The notes beneath the pieces are model-generated. The model had not been told where the DNA came from, made no database searches, and saw only the letters and a list, made by a program, of their open reading frames with translations. Of a stretch of DNA of 14,519 nucleotides, positions 5,983 through 12,859 are shown in pieces. This DNA is from Baffinella frigidus (taxonomy: Eukaryota > Cryptophyceae > Cryptomonadales > Baffinellaceae), in contig MU647479.1 in the NCBI GenBank assembly GCA_026770585.1, positions 53,933-68,451 on the forward strand, given 5' to 3'. Numbering within the stretch: the first letter of the stretch is position 1; each line of letters opens with the position of its first letter. The position numbers and the translations under genes are program-made.

Positions 5983-6100
5983 GAATGAGTCATCCAACGT
6001 CCCTGCGAGCGTCACGACTGTCCCAGCATCGGTGCTGTATTTCTGCCCTGGGTGCGTGCGTGCGCGTACCTAAACCATACTCCTTTAGGAGTTCGAGCTT

Positions 6101-6225
6101 CTTGTTCTTCTGTCCGTCGTCTTCTTCGTGTTCTTCTTAAATACCTCTCAGTCAATCTCTCTTCTTCTGCAACACCTCTCAGTGGCCCCCCATGCGAGAG
6201 TCCCGCGACTGTCGACGAATCAGAG
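6101..6225 (+). repeat. 125-bp direct repeat, copy 1
   Basis: Matches 6345-6468 at over 90%, from GTTCTTCTGTCCGTCGTC to GACTGTCGACGAATCAGAG. It is CT-rich on + and linked downstream to a Family C tail (6240-6282). No coding gene is supported: frames are shared only because the DNA is duplicated. Confidence 0.85.
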
Positions 6226-6344
6226 TTAAAAAACCCCTCGCTTCCTCGCGTGGCCCATGATCCTCGCCCAGAGGTCCCCATGCCCGCCCGCTGGTACTCA
6301 GAGTACGACCATCAGCGACCACAGACTCTCTTCGTCGTCGTCTT

Positions 6345-6468
6345 CGTGTTCTTCTGTCCGTCGTCTTCTTCGTGTTCTTCTTAAATACCTCTCAGTCAAT
6401 CCCTCTTCTTCTGTAACACCTCTCAGTGGCCCCCCATGCGAGCGTCCAAGACTGTCGACGAATCAGAG
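6345..6468 (+). repeat. 125-bp direct repeat, copy 2
   Basis: Second copy, offset by 244 bp. A third partial occurrence of CGACGAATCAGAGTG sits at 6615 and again leads into a Family C tail (to about 6690), so the composite unit has been copied at least three times. Confidence 0.85.
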
Positions 6469-6867
6469 AGATTGATAATGTATTGCCAAACAACCAGCGT
6501 CAGCGCCGCGCATGCTCGACGCATTGTGCCACTTACTGTACCCCGTGTCGGCCGCTCATACCAGCATTTTCCGGATGGATTCTAACTCCACCTCCTACCC
6601 CTTTTCTCGGTTTCGACGAATCAGAGTGTACAACCCCCCCTGCTTCCACGTCTGGCCCACGACGGCCCATGATGCTGCCTCAGAGGTTCTGACCCCTGCT
6701 AATGGCTCCAAGTTTCCTTGCTCGACAGGACTTAGCTCCAGAAAACCCTCTGATTGTACCACTGATTCTCGCTCGTGGTCGCTGAGGGTCGTGATGCGAG
6801 CGAACGGAATCGCGTACGCAACTAACATGTTCGTGTGCGCGAACAAAGTTCGTGTAAAATGTTCGTG

Positions 6868-7240
6868 TGCGTAGCTGCTTCGAGGGGGCACGTGCGCACC
6901 AGAATTGTCTACTCAACTAACACTCTCTTGTGCGCAGCTGTTTCAAGGGGGCACGTGTGCGCACCAGAATTGTTTACTCAACTGAAACTTTCTTGTGCGC
7001 AGCTGCTTCAAGAGGGACGTGCACGCGGCGCGGCGGATTTTCGGACACAAATGTTTTTCGGACGTAAATGTTTACTCAACTTACACCTTCTCGTGCGCAG
7101 CTACTCGCCAGAATTATCCAACCAGGCTGTCACGTCCCCCGACACCAGGACCGTTTACTCAACTGACACTCTCTCGTGCGCAGCTGCTTCAAGGGGGACG
7201 TGCACGCGGCGCGGCGGCTTTTCGGGCAGCAGAACTGCCG
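6868..7240 (+). repeat. Irregular tandem array with CAGCTG and CACGTG words
   Basis: Five units start with G(C/T)AGCT at 6871, 6934, 6999, 7097 and 7180 (spacing 63, 65, 98, 83). A typical unit is GTGCGCAGCTGCTTCAAG, GGGGCACGTG, CACCAGAATTGTTTACTCAA and CTAACACTCTC. The 98-bp interval carries an insert containing TTTTTCGGACG. Inverted relatives are at 5737-5898. Confidence 0.85.
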
Positions 7241-7242
7241 CC

Positions 7243-7504
7243 CGTGGGATATGGAGATGTTCAAGACCGATTGACGAGAGAAGAGAGAGAGCGAGAGGGC
7301 GAGAGCGAGAGAGAAATAAAGAGAGCGAGCGAGAGCGAGAGAGAGCGAGAGAGAGCGAGAGAGAGCGAGAGAGAGAGAGCGAGAGAGAGCGAGAGTAAGA
7401 GAGAGAAACAACTGCCGGCCCTGGGATATGGAGATGTTCAAGACCGATTGACGACCCGAAGAGAGAGAGCGAGAGAGAGAGGGAGAGAGAGAGAGAGAGA
7501 GAGA

Positions 7505-7545
<41 letters not shown>

Positions 7546-7612
7546 CGAGAGAGAGAGCGAGAGAGAGAGAGAAAGAACTGCCAGCCCTGGGGTATGAAGA
7601 TGTTCAAGACCG
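7243..7612 (+). repeat. GA-rich satellite with conserved anchors
   Basis: Three anchors read GGGATATGGAGATGTTCAAG then ACCGATTGACGA, starting near 7252, 7423 and 7589 (third diverged), about 166-171 bp apart. They are separated by (GA)n/(GAGAGC)n and a short CG run (7505-7514). Long Arg/Glu/Ser and Leu/Ser frames across it are not genes. Confidence 0.9.
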
Positions 7613-7642
7613 ATTAAACCACTCCAGAACGCTGGAGCACCC

Positions 7643-7711
7643 AATGTAACCCCTACATTGTGTACAGTAGGTCTATCTATCCCTTAAGTGACCAACGGGT
7701 CAATTTTGACC
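7643..7711. repeat. Two small hairpins
   Basis: CAATGTA-ACCCC-TACATTG (about 7643-7661) and GGGTCAA-TT-TTGACCC (about 7696-7711). Too short to assign a role. Confidence 0.5.
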
Positions 7712-7845
7712 CGCGGCGGAGTGAAACGAAAAATAAAGTATAAACCGACTCAATCTCGCGCCTGGGCTTCGACACGAGGGTGGAGGGGAGGGCGGGGGCT
7801 TCCAGGGCCAGTTTAGATCGCGCCGATCGTCCAGAATGGCTAGGG

Positions 7846-7908
7846 CCCTAGGGGGTCACTCCTGACGAGAACGTTGTTGATACAACAACGTGGCCTGAGA
7901 GTGATCCA
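7846..7908. repeat. Hairpin ACGTTGTTG in a GGTCACTC/GAGTGATCC frame
   Basis: A perfect 9-bp stem ACGTTGTTG-ATA-CAACAACGT (about 7871-7891) inside weaker outer arms GGTCACTC and GAGTGATCC. It abuts the Family A copy at 7913. Confidence 0.65.
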
Positions 7909-7912
7909 CGTA

Positions 7913-7992
7913 CCTTGAGGTCCTCTAGGTTCCTCGAGTTCCCATCATAGGCGGACACCGGAACTGGTTCTGTAGAAAGGCCATGTTTCCTT
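7913..7992 (+). repeat. Family A interspersed repeat, copy 1
   Basis: TTCCTCGAGTTCCCATCATA, GGCGGACACCGGAACTGGTT and CTGTAGAAAGGCCATGTTTC. Here the leading TCCTTTAGG motif is changed to TCCTCTAGG. Confidence 0.85.
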
Positions 7993-7999
7993 TCGTACA

Positions 8000-8115
8000 G
8001 GGGTACCTCGCTCATAGGAAAGCGCCCCCCCCCCCCTAGGACCACCGTAGGGCCCTAGGCATAGGCCTACTGTAGGGTCCTAGGGGGCGTTCGTTTCTGA
8101 TGAGCGAGGTACCCC
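8000..8115. mobile_element. 116-bp element with 40-bp terminal inverted repeats
   Basis: The left end GGGGTACCTCGCTCATAGGA and the reverse complement of the right end (GGGGTACCTCGCTCATCAGA) continue to CGCCCCC...CCTAGGACC. The centre holds further TAGGGCCCTAGG-type palindromes, also found at 7841-7852. It is inserted right after Family A copy 1. Confidence 0.85.
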
Positions 8116-8155
8116 GGTAGTGCGGTCCCCTGTCACGCGGTACGTGGTCAGGTAT

Positions 8156-8262
8156 CCTTTAGGTCCTTTAGGTTCTTCGAGCTCCCAACATAGGAGGACA
8201 CCGGAACTTGTTCTGTAGAAAGGCCATGTTTCCTTTTGGATCACATCAAGCCCCCCTGTACA
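8156..8262 (+). repeat. Family A interspersed repeat, copy 2
   Basis: TCCTTTAGGTCCTTTAGGTT, CTCCCAACATAGGAGGACAC and TCTGTAGAAAGGCCATGTTT, then GGATCACATCAAGCCCCCCT. The tail is only the right half of the hairpin present in copy 3. Confidence 0.85.
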
Positions 8263-8389
8263 GGATCACTCCGTTGTATAGACGTTTGCGTCAATCAATT
8301 CTTGACTTGAGGGCCTACAAGGACCTGTATCGAGAGTAATAATATAAAAGAAAAAAATCACTGGGCCTCGCACGTTCGAGGACGCTAGA

Positions 8390-8444
8390 GAGAAAGAAAA
8401 AGAAAGAAAGAGAGAGCGAGAGAGAGAGCCAGAGAGAGAGAGAG

Positions 8445-8482
<38 letters not shown>

Positions 8483-8518
8483 AGAGCGGTGCCTGGTTAG
8501 TGGCGGGCTCGAGAGAGA
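8390..8518 (+). repeat. GA/CG microsatellite
   Basis: (GA)n with AGAGAGC variants and a CGCGCGCGCGCGCGCG run near 8445-8460. The Leu/Ser-rich minus frame across it is an artefact. Confidence 0.9.
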
Positions 8519-8614
8519 GAGAGAGGCTGGGACGGGCCTGCCGCGGGGCGAAGTTGGTATACTCCGATGTGGCTGGAGCGGTTCAGGGTGGACTCTTGAG
8601 TCGTCACATCGGAC

Positions 8615-8685
8615 GGGAGAGAGAAAGGTGGGTGGGTGTAGAGGTTTCCCCCAATGTACGGAAGTCAGAAAAATTAAGGGCAATC
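8615..8685 (+). repeat. Family D repeat, copy 1
   Basis: GGGAGAGAGAAAGGTGGGTG, GGTTTCCCCCAATGTACGGA and GTCAGAAAAATTAAGGGCAA. Copies at 9062-9090 (partial) and 9091-9156. Confidence 0.75.
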
Positions 8686-8763
8686 CAAGCGTCAGAAACA
8701 GCAATAGCAAGTTCTCAGCACAAGCGTTAGCACCCAACCGCGTTAGCATCCTCCCGGTGCAGA

Positions 8764-8880
8764 TCCTTTAGGTCCTGAAGGTTCCTCGAGCTCCTAACAT
8801 AGGCGGACACCGGAACCTGTTCTGTAGAAAGGCTTGATGTGATCCTTTCGGATCACATCAAGCCCCCCTGCACAGAGGAT
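8764..8880 (+). repeat. Family A interspersed repeat, copy 3, with perfect 15-bp hairpin
   Basis: A Family A core, then GGCTTGATGTGATCC (8831-8845), loop TTTC, and its exact complement (8850-8864). In copy 2 the left arm is replaced by GGCCATGTTTCCTTTT. Confidence 0.9.
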
Positions 8881-9061
8881 CGCGGCAGAAACCGGCTAAA
8901 GGGTATCCTCATCGGACGTTTGAGTTGAACCAAATAGGTTCACACTTGCACACACACCAGGACCAGCAAGTCGGCTGCAGGCCCATAATGGTATCCCATC
9001 GTTAAGCTCATAGGAGCTCCAACCACGGATACCTCAGATGTCAAGCCAAGTAAATATAGAT
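8881..9061. other. No recognisable gene
   Basis: Unique-looking sequence with a minor hairpin GAACC-AAATA-GGTTC (8937-8951) and a CACACACAC run. No coding signal on either strand. Confidence 0.5.
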
Positions 9062-9156
9062 GTTTTCCCCAATGTACGGAGCAAAGCTAAGGGAGAGAGA
9101 AAGGTGGATGAGTGAGGTTTCCCCCAATGTACGGATGTCAGCAGAGTTAAGGACAA
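9062..9156 (+). repeat. Family D repeats, partial copy 2 and copy 3
   Basis: TTTTCCCCAATGTACGGAGC (9062) and then GGGAGAGAGAAAGGTGGATG with TTTCCCCCAATGTACGGATG. They are head-to-tail and lead into the first Family B repeat. Confidence 0.75.
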
Positions 9157-9162
9157 TTCTTC

Positions 9163-9216
9163 AGGTCCTTTAGGTTTTAATTTCGCCCAACGTAGCCCAA
9201 CGACACGCCGTTCCGT
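9163..9216 (+). repeat. Family B interspersed repeat, copy 1
   Basis: AGGTCCTTTAGGTTTTAATT, TCGCCCAACGTAGCCCAACG and ACACGCCGTTCCGT. Related copies at 9557 and 9650. Confidence 0.85.
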
Positions 9217-9229
9217 CGTTGCGCGAGAT

Positions 9230-9458
9230 TTGGGTTCTCGCGGCAAGTGGAGTCCCAGGAACGGCGGGCAACCTGGCGTAGCGCTGGGAAGTTTTCGGGG
9301 CGGGGCAGAGGGTCGTTGTCTTTGTCAGGGCATTCGGTATTCCAGTGCGAGCCGAAAGCGAAGCAGTGAGAGCAGAACTCATGTGGGAGGGGGGGGGCGG
9401 AGCGTTTCTTTGGGAGGGCGGATTGAGGGGGTGGAGGGAGATCAGGGGGCTGGGCCAT
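9230..9458 (-). pseudogene. Possible retroelement zinc-knuckle relic
   Basis: A Pro-rich frame on the minus strand contains CSHCFAFGSHWNTECPDKDN. The spacing is C-x2-C-x5-H-x4-C, one residue longer than the classic Gag knuckle C-x2-C-x4-H-x4-C; the HWxxxCP part does resemble retrotransposon knuckles. No reverse transcriptase, protease or integrase motif is nearby, and the frame runs on into the Family B repeat. The plus strand here is very G-rich, which by itself gives Pro-rich minus frames, so this may be chance. Confidence 0.2.
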
Positions 9459-9510
9459 TTGGCGATCATTTGTGTTTGTGTGGGGGGGGGTTGTGGGGTC
9501 GCCAGGGGGG

Positions 9511-9625
9511 GGCTTTAGGTCCTTTAGGTCCGGATTCTGTGTTTTAGGTCCTTTAATCCTTTAGGTCCTTTAGGTTTTAATTTCTCCCAACATATGCCAA
9601 CGACACGCCCTTCCGTAGAAAGGAC
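9511..9625 (+). repeat. TCCTTTAGG array and Family B repeat, copy 2
   Basis: Repeated CTTTAGGTC/TCCTTTAGG units (9511-9580) followed by TTTTAATTTCTCCCAACATA and GACACGCCCTTCCGTAGAAA. A G-rich stretch with several G runs precedes it (9385-9512). Confidence 0.85.
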
Positions 9626-9649
9626 TGCGAGGTCCTTTCGTTGATTTCG

Positions 9650-9714
9650 TCCTTTAGGTCCTTTAGGTTTTAATTTCGCCCAACATATCCAACGACACGC
9701 CGTTCCGTAGAAGG
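9650..9714 (+). repeat. Family B interspersed repeat, copy 3
   Basis: CCTTTAGGTCCTTTAGGTTT, TAATTTCGCCCAACATATCC and GACACGCCGTTCCGTAGAAG. Nearly the same as copy 2. Confidence 0.85.
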
Positions 9715-9740
9715 GATCTGCAGAGAAAGCATTTTTTTTT

Positions 9741-9816
9741 GACACTTATTGACTTTATTCGAAAGTGAAATGCACGGTGCAAGAATTGAGGCGAGGATAG
9801 AAAAATATCTGGGAAA
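9741..9816. repeat. 76-bp direct repeat, copy 1
   Basis: Identical over 76 bases to 9861-9936. Preceded by a T run. On the minus strand it contains CGAATAAAGTC, an AATAAA polyadenylation-type word. Confidence 0.9.
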
Positions 9817-9860
9817 AGTGTGTCCCTGGCGGTAAACATGTTCTAGGCTTGACACTTATT

Positions 9861-9936
9861 GACACTTATTGACTTTATTCGAAAGTGAAATGCACGGTGC
9901 AAGAATTGAGGCGAGGATAGAAAAATATCTGGGAAA
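9861..9936. repeat. 76-bp direct repeat, copy 2
   Basis: Offset exactly 120 bp from copy 1, with an additional GACACTTATT just upstream (9851). The frames around it (9843-10187 minus, 9869-10129 plus) have no recognisable domain, so no gene is called. The minus strand could be a 3' untranslated region. Confidence 0.9.
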
Positions 9937-10097
9937 TGCACAAGCATTTTCCTACCCAAGAAACTGCCACTACCCATATTGGGGAAGTCCATCAGAGGCA
10001 GAAATCCATAAGGAAGCCCAGTCCCCCGATGGCTCCCCGCAGAGCACCCCGATGTGTGAGGGCCTCTGCCTATTCCACACACAGTTTTTGCTTTCGG

Positions 10098-10120
10098 ATC
10101 CTTTAGGTCCTTTCTCCTTT
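10098..10120 (+). repeat. TCCTTTAGGTCCTTT motif upstream of the plastid-targeted gene
   Basis: GGATCCTTTAGGTCCTTTCT, the head of families A and B without a body, lies about 60-80 bp upstream of the gene start. Possible promoter role is speculation. Confidence 0.5.
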
Positions 10121-10180
10121 CAAAGGTAGCGAGAGTTGCTTTACATTCGTGTTTAAAAGGCATTTTAAGCGCCTTGCAAA

Positions 10181-10492
10181 ATGACAAACCAGCGGCCGGC
10201 CATGCGGCAGGCTGTGGCCCCCCTCCTCGTGCTGGCGCTCAGCCTCAGCCTCTCCTGCACGTCAGCATTCCACGCCCCGGTGCTCCCCCTCGGCCGTGCG
10301 TCATCGTCCCTCTCGTGCGCCTCACAGCAGCACGCGCCGCTGTTCGCGCGGCGCGCTCCTGTCGGCCATGCCAGGCCGCGGGGCGCTGGGGGCATGTTGA
10401 TGTCGCTGTACGAGGACCAGGAGAAGGCAGTCGTGCGCCGCGGAGAACTGGAGGAGCAGCTCATGTCGGGCGCGCCAACTAAGCCGCTTCAG
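10181..10492 (+). CDS. First exon of a nuclear gene for a plastid-targeted protein (function unknown)
   Basis: 104 codons from ATG (context GCAAAATGA, A at -3) to a CAG/GTGATC donor. Residues 9-29 form a hydrophobic signal peptide (AVAPLLVLALSLSLSCTSA). The predicted cut is before Phe30, in CTSA-FHAPVLPLGR, matching the ASAF-type motif of secondary plastids. Residues 30-72 are rich in Ser, Ala, Arg and His with no acidic residue before Glu78, as expected of a transit peptide. The mature part starts near GMLMS (71-75) and is a charged, helix-like segment, LYEDQEKAVVRRGELEEQLM. The mature domain is too short to name. GC and codon use are higher than in the surrounding repeats. A second Met (codon 8) would still leave an intact signal peptide. 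Import would run via the ER into a complex plastid. Confidence 0.7.
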
Positions 10493-10615
10493 GTGATCGG
10501 GCGGCGGGGGTGTCTGGGCGGCGGGGGCGCGGATTCAGGGTTCAGGGTTTCGGAAACCAGCAGGCCGGTCAGGGGGGCGCTCGCAGAAAGATGGTGATGC
10601 CTGACCATGCTGCAG
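10493..10615 (+). other. Probable 123-nt intron
   Basis: GTGATCGGGC at the 5' side and CATGCTGCAG at the 3' side, in phase 0. The interior has GGCGGGGG repeats and TTCAGGGTTCAGGGTTTC, a telomere-variant-like string. If retained, the frame stops at 10597 to give 138 residues ending in low-complexity sequence, which argues for splicing. Confidence 0.5.
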
Positions 10616-10879
10616 GCGCCGCCCCTGGCCTTGAATCTAAAGAACTTTATCTTTCCTCGGGCGGGGCGCGGGAAGGGGTTGTCTGACCCGGAGACTCTGC
10701 AGGCCTGGGTGGGTGTGCATTCCTGGCGGCCGTGTTGGTACCAACAAACGCGTTGTGTTTCGGGATGTTGGTGCCACCAACGGCGAGAGGAGAATGCCTC
10801 TCTGCGGGCGCCGACCCTCGCCACTTTTTGGCGGAATCCCCCCATTTTGGGGGGATTCTGCCCTTGCGTCAAATTTTGA
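10616..10879 (+). CDS. Tentative second exon of the plastid-targeted gene
   Basis: Phase-0 continuation after TGCTGCAG: it begins APPLALNLKNFIFPRAGRGK, continues GLSDPETLQAW and reaches a TGA at 10877. That would make a protein of about 191 residues. The part after about residue 30 is rich in Trp and Cys and looks less like a protein, so another donor or a later exon is quite possible. No family recognised. Confidence 0.2.
   Translation, partial: APPLALNLKNFIFPRAGRGKGLSDPETLQAWVGVHSWRPCWYQQTRCVSGCWCHQRREENASLRAPTLATFWRNPPILGGFCPCVKF
10833..10859. repeat. Hairpin AATCCCCCC-ATTTT-GGGGGGATT
   Basis: A perfect 9-bp GC-rich stem with a 5-nt loop (10835-10857); outer bases extend the pairing with a mismatch. 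The palindrome GTTGGTACCAAC and the near relative GTTGGTGCCACCAAC lie just upstream (about 10735 and 10766). Confidence 0.75.
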
Positions 10880-10982
10880 TTGCCAACCATCACGTCTTAA
10901 GTGGGATGCTGTTTCTACTGGAGGGTTGCACGGCGCCCTGGTCTAGATGTGCATTTACTGGGGAGCCCAGATTCGCGGTGGC

Positions 10983-10990
10983 AGAGCTAG
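10983..10990 (-). mobile_element. Solo end of a CTAGCTCTG-family element
   Basis: GGTGGCAGAGCTAG, with AGATTCGCGG upstream, resembles the right end of the 1745/13920 family. The matching left end was not found. It directly abuts the next foldback element. Confidence 0.4.
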
Positions 10991-10991
10991 A

Positions 10992-11184
10992 CCACCAACC
11001 CTCACGGGAGGACCAAATGGACGATTTTCGGCCTTTTGTGCAAAGCATTTTTAAAACTCCCAGAACCTGAGAAAGCAGCTTTTATTGGGCCATTATAAAA
11101 TCGTCGGGGTCGGATCCGACTCCGACGCCCCATCAATCCGAGGTCTGAAAATCGACGATTTGGTCTTTCCGGGAGGGTTGGTGG
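10992..11184. mobile_element. 193-bp element with ~42-bp terminal inverted repeats
   Basis: The left end CCACCAACCCTCACGGGAGG then ACCAAATGGACGATTTTC pairs with the right end; in reverse complement the right end reads CCACCAACCCTCCCGGAAAG then ACCAAATCGTCGATTTTC. The interior includes GTCGGGGTCGGATCCGACTC. No coding capacity. Confidence 0.85.
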
Positions 11185-11222
11185 AGACCCTGGCCATGAA
11201 CCCTCCCCACCCCCGGCCGGGG

Positions 11223-11397
11223 GCGGGAAGGGTTTAATCCGGGGACATGTTGAATTTACAAGAAACTGGATCCCTATTTGTTCATAGGAGTTAGACAAAG
11301 GCCAATTAGGGCCCGAAGTAAATTTAATTAGGGCCATAGTCTGGATTGATAGGCCATTTTCTTTTACATTCAACATGTTCCCGGATGAGCTTCCCGC
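11223..11397. mobile_element. 175-bp element with ~45-bp imperfect terminal inverted repeats
   Basis: The left arm is GCGGGAAG, then CCGGGGACATGTTGAATTTA. The right arm, in reverse complement, is GCGGGAAG, then CCGGGAACATGTTGAATGTA. The interior repeats AATTAGGGCC. The word GGCCATGAACC sits outside on both sides (about 11192 and 11438), suggesting a larger duplicated frame. Confidence 0.8.
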
Positions 11398-11454
11398 TCT
11401 GCTCTGCCTGATAAGCTGCGGGTAATTGCTGGTGGTGGCCATGAACCGCTGTGG

Positions 11455-11567
11455 CCGGGAGGCTTCCCGCTCTGCCTGTGTAAATCCGGGCTCGCCATAA
11501 AATTCATCAAGAGCGCAAACACCAGTACAAAAGGGCGGCTAACATGCATTTATGGCGAGCCCTGAGA
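11455..11567. mobile_element. CTAGCTCTG-family relative, right end rearranged
   Basis: GCTCTGCCTGTGTAAATCCG, then GGGCTCGCCAT, pairs at its inner part with ATGGCGAGCCC (about 11553). It contains the CCAGTACAA word shared with 1745-1864 and 13920-14048. A plausible right terminus, CAGGCAGAGCTAGG, lies further on at about 11692-11705, so the original right arm may have been displaced by an insertion. Confidence 0.5.
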
Positions 11568-11795
11568 TCCCGCCGTTGCCACTTCGTCCATACGCAAATA
11601 TTGCTCGGTCTGTGAGTCCTGATGTGTGTCCTCATCAACATTTTAGTGGCACCCCCTGCCCCACTTGCCTTTGCAATCCTGTGAACCTGTCAGGCAGAGC
11701 TAGGAAGACCCGACCATGCCAGTAATAATAGAGTATGTGTGTGGTAATTTTCGTTGCCAGGGGACTAACAGGTTTATTCGTCCCCGCTGATTATG

Positions 11796-11847
11796 TCTGA
11801 CCCCAACCCGTAAGCAGGCGCCCACGCTAGCGACGAAGCGCGCGGCG
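11796..11847 (+). repeat. 52-bp direct repeat, copy 1
   Basis: TCTGACCCCAACCCGTAAGC then AGGCGCCCACGCTAGCGACG, repeated at 11882-11933. Between the copies sits AGTAGCTCTGTCTCA, a lone CTAGCTCTG-type terminus. Confidence 0.85.
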
Positions 11848-11881
11848 AGTAGCTCTGTCTCAAACGATGATTACGTTGCTA

Positions 11882-11933
11882 TCTGACCCGCAACCCGAAG
11901 CAGGCGCCCACGCTAGCGACGAAGCGCGCGGCG
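11882..11933 (+). repeat. 52-bp direct repeat, copy 2
   Basis: Same unit, two or three differences, 86 bp downstream, leading into a poly-G run. Confidence 0.85.
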
Positions 11934-11979
11934 GGGGGGGGTGGGAAGGGCTTTTCAGCCTCGCAGGTTGCATCAACCC

Positions 11980-12440
11980 GAACCCCGAAATTCTGAACCT
12001 GAAACCCTGAACCCGAAACTCTAAACCCGAAAACCTGAACCCGAAACCCTGAACCCGAACCCCTGAACCCGGAACCCAAAACCCGAAACTCTAAACCCTG
12101 AACCCGAAAATCTGGACCCTGAACTCTGAGCCCTGAACCCTGAACCCTGAACCCTGAACCCCAAACCCTAAACCCTACACCCTGAACCCTAAAATCGAAA
12201 CCCTGAACCCGAAACCCTAAACCCTACACCCTGAACCCTAAACCCTAAACCTGAAACCTGAAACCCTAAACCCTGAACCCTGAACCCTAAACCCTGAACC
12301 CAAACCCCTAAACTCTAAACCCTAAACCCTAAACCCTAACAGGCGGAATCCTAATCCCTGAACCCAAACCCCAAACCCTAAACCCTAAACCCTAAACCCT
12401 AAACCCTAAACCCTAAACCCTAAGCCCTAAACCCGAACAG
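11980..12440 (+). repeat. Degenerate telomere array, CCCTGAA/CCCGAAA to CCCTAAA
   Basis: About 60 heptamer-like units. The left part is mainly ACCCGAAA/CCCTGAA mixtures, the right part (12365-12425) is pure CCCTAAA. It is broken by AACAGGCGGAATCC (12339) and CCCGAACAGGCGGGTTC (12431), i.e. the word AACAGGCGG occurs twice. Minus frames rich in Gly, Phe and Arg come from this repeat. Confidence 0.9.
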
Positions 12441-12540
12441 GCGGGTTCGAAGAAGAGTTCAATCTCAGCGATGCAGGCTCAGGGCAAGGCCTTCGCGAAG
12501 GTCATTTCTCATAACCTTGAAAGCCGAGGTTTGTTCGCCG
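12436..12540 (+). mobile_element. Family E element, right-end fragment
   Basis: GAAGAGTTCAATCTCAGCGA, then TGCAGGCTCAGGGCAAGGC and GCGAAGGTC, equals the 3' module of the copies at 12860 and 13671. CATTTCTCATAA is then duplicated (about 12502 and 12550). Confidence 0.7.
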
Positions 12541-12611
12541 GATTTTGGCGCCATTTCTCATAATGCCACATCGTGACCTCCTCTTCTGGGACAGTGAGCT
12601 CAATTGCTGGC

Positions 12612-12774
12612 TTCGCAGTCTATTTGTCCTCGCTATTTTGGTGAGGCCGGGGTCGTTTTTGCGCGAAAGTTGACGGATTTGTACCGCGCACCTTGAGTGT
12701 CAACTTGAGAATAGTCCCTCCAGAAAAGCGCGATTTTAGCGATGCAGGCTCAGGGCAAGGCATTTGCTAAGGTC
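12612..12774 (+). mobile_element. Family E element, copy 1
   Basis: CGCAGTCTATTTGTCCTCGC, GGTGAGGCCGGGGTCG, AAAGTTGACGGATTTGTACC and GAGTGTCAACTT. AAGTTGAC and GTCAACTT form an inner stem. It has a 3' module GCGATGCAGGCTCAGGGCAA to CTAAGGTC. About 96% identical to the copy at 13341. No open frame. Confidence 0.85.
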
Positions 12775-12777
12775 AAA

Positions 12778-12858
12778 ATAGACTGCGACCCTAAATAGAG
12801 AAGGTCGCAAGTAGACTGCGACCGTAAATAGAGAAGGTCGCAAATAGACTGCGACCTT
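12778..12858. repeat. 33-bp tandem repeat built from element ends
   Basis: TAGACTGCGACC starts at 12779, 12812 and 12845, with TAAATAGAGAAGGTCGCAA between. GACTGCGACC is the inverse of the E-family left end GGTCGCAGTC, so each unit is an inverted pair of element termini. Confidence 0.8.
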
Positions 12859-12859
12859 C

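Noticed and set aside
6835-7607. Long Arg/Glu/Ser (+) and Leu/Ser (-) open frames of 100-200 residues
   Set aside because: They are translations of (GA)n/(GAGAGC)n microsatellite; open in several frames on both strands, with no non-repetitive domain.
9843-10187. 114-residue minus frame and 86-residue plus frame
   Set aside because: No recognisable domain; part overlaps the 76-bp duplication and family motifs; no splice or start context that favours either.
11002-11442. 146-residue minus frame
   Set aside because: Crosses two foldback elements and a GC-rich linker; composition and content follow the inverted repeats.
12430-12445. GGTTCGAA as a Pol III B box of a SINE
   Set aside because: It does not match the rest of a B box, no A box lies at a suitable distance, and other family E copies lack it.
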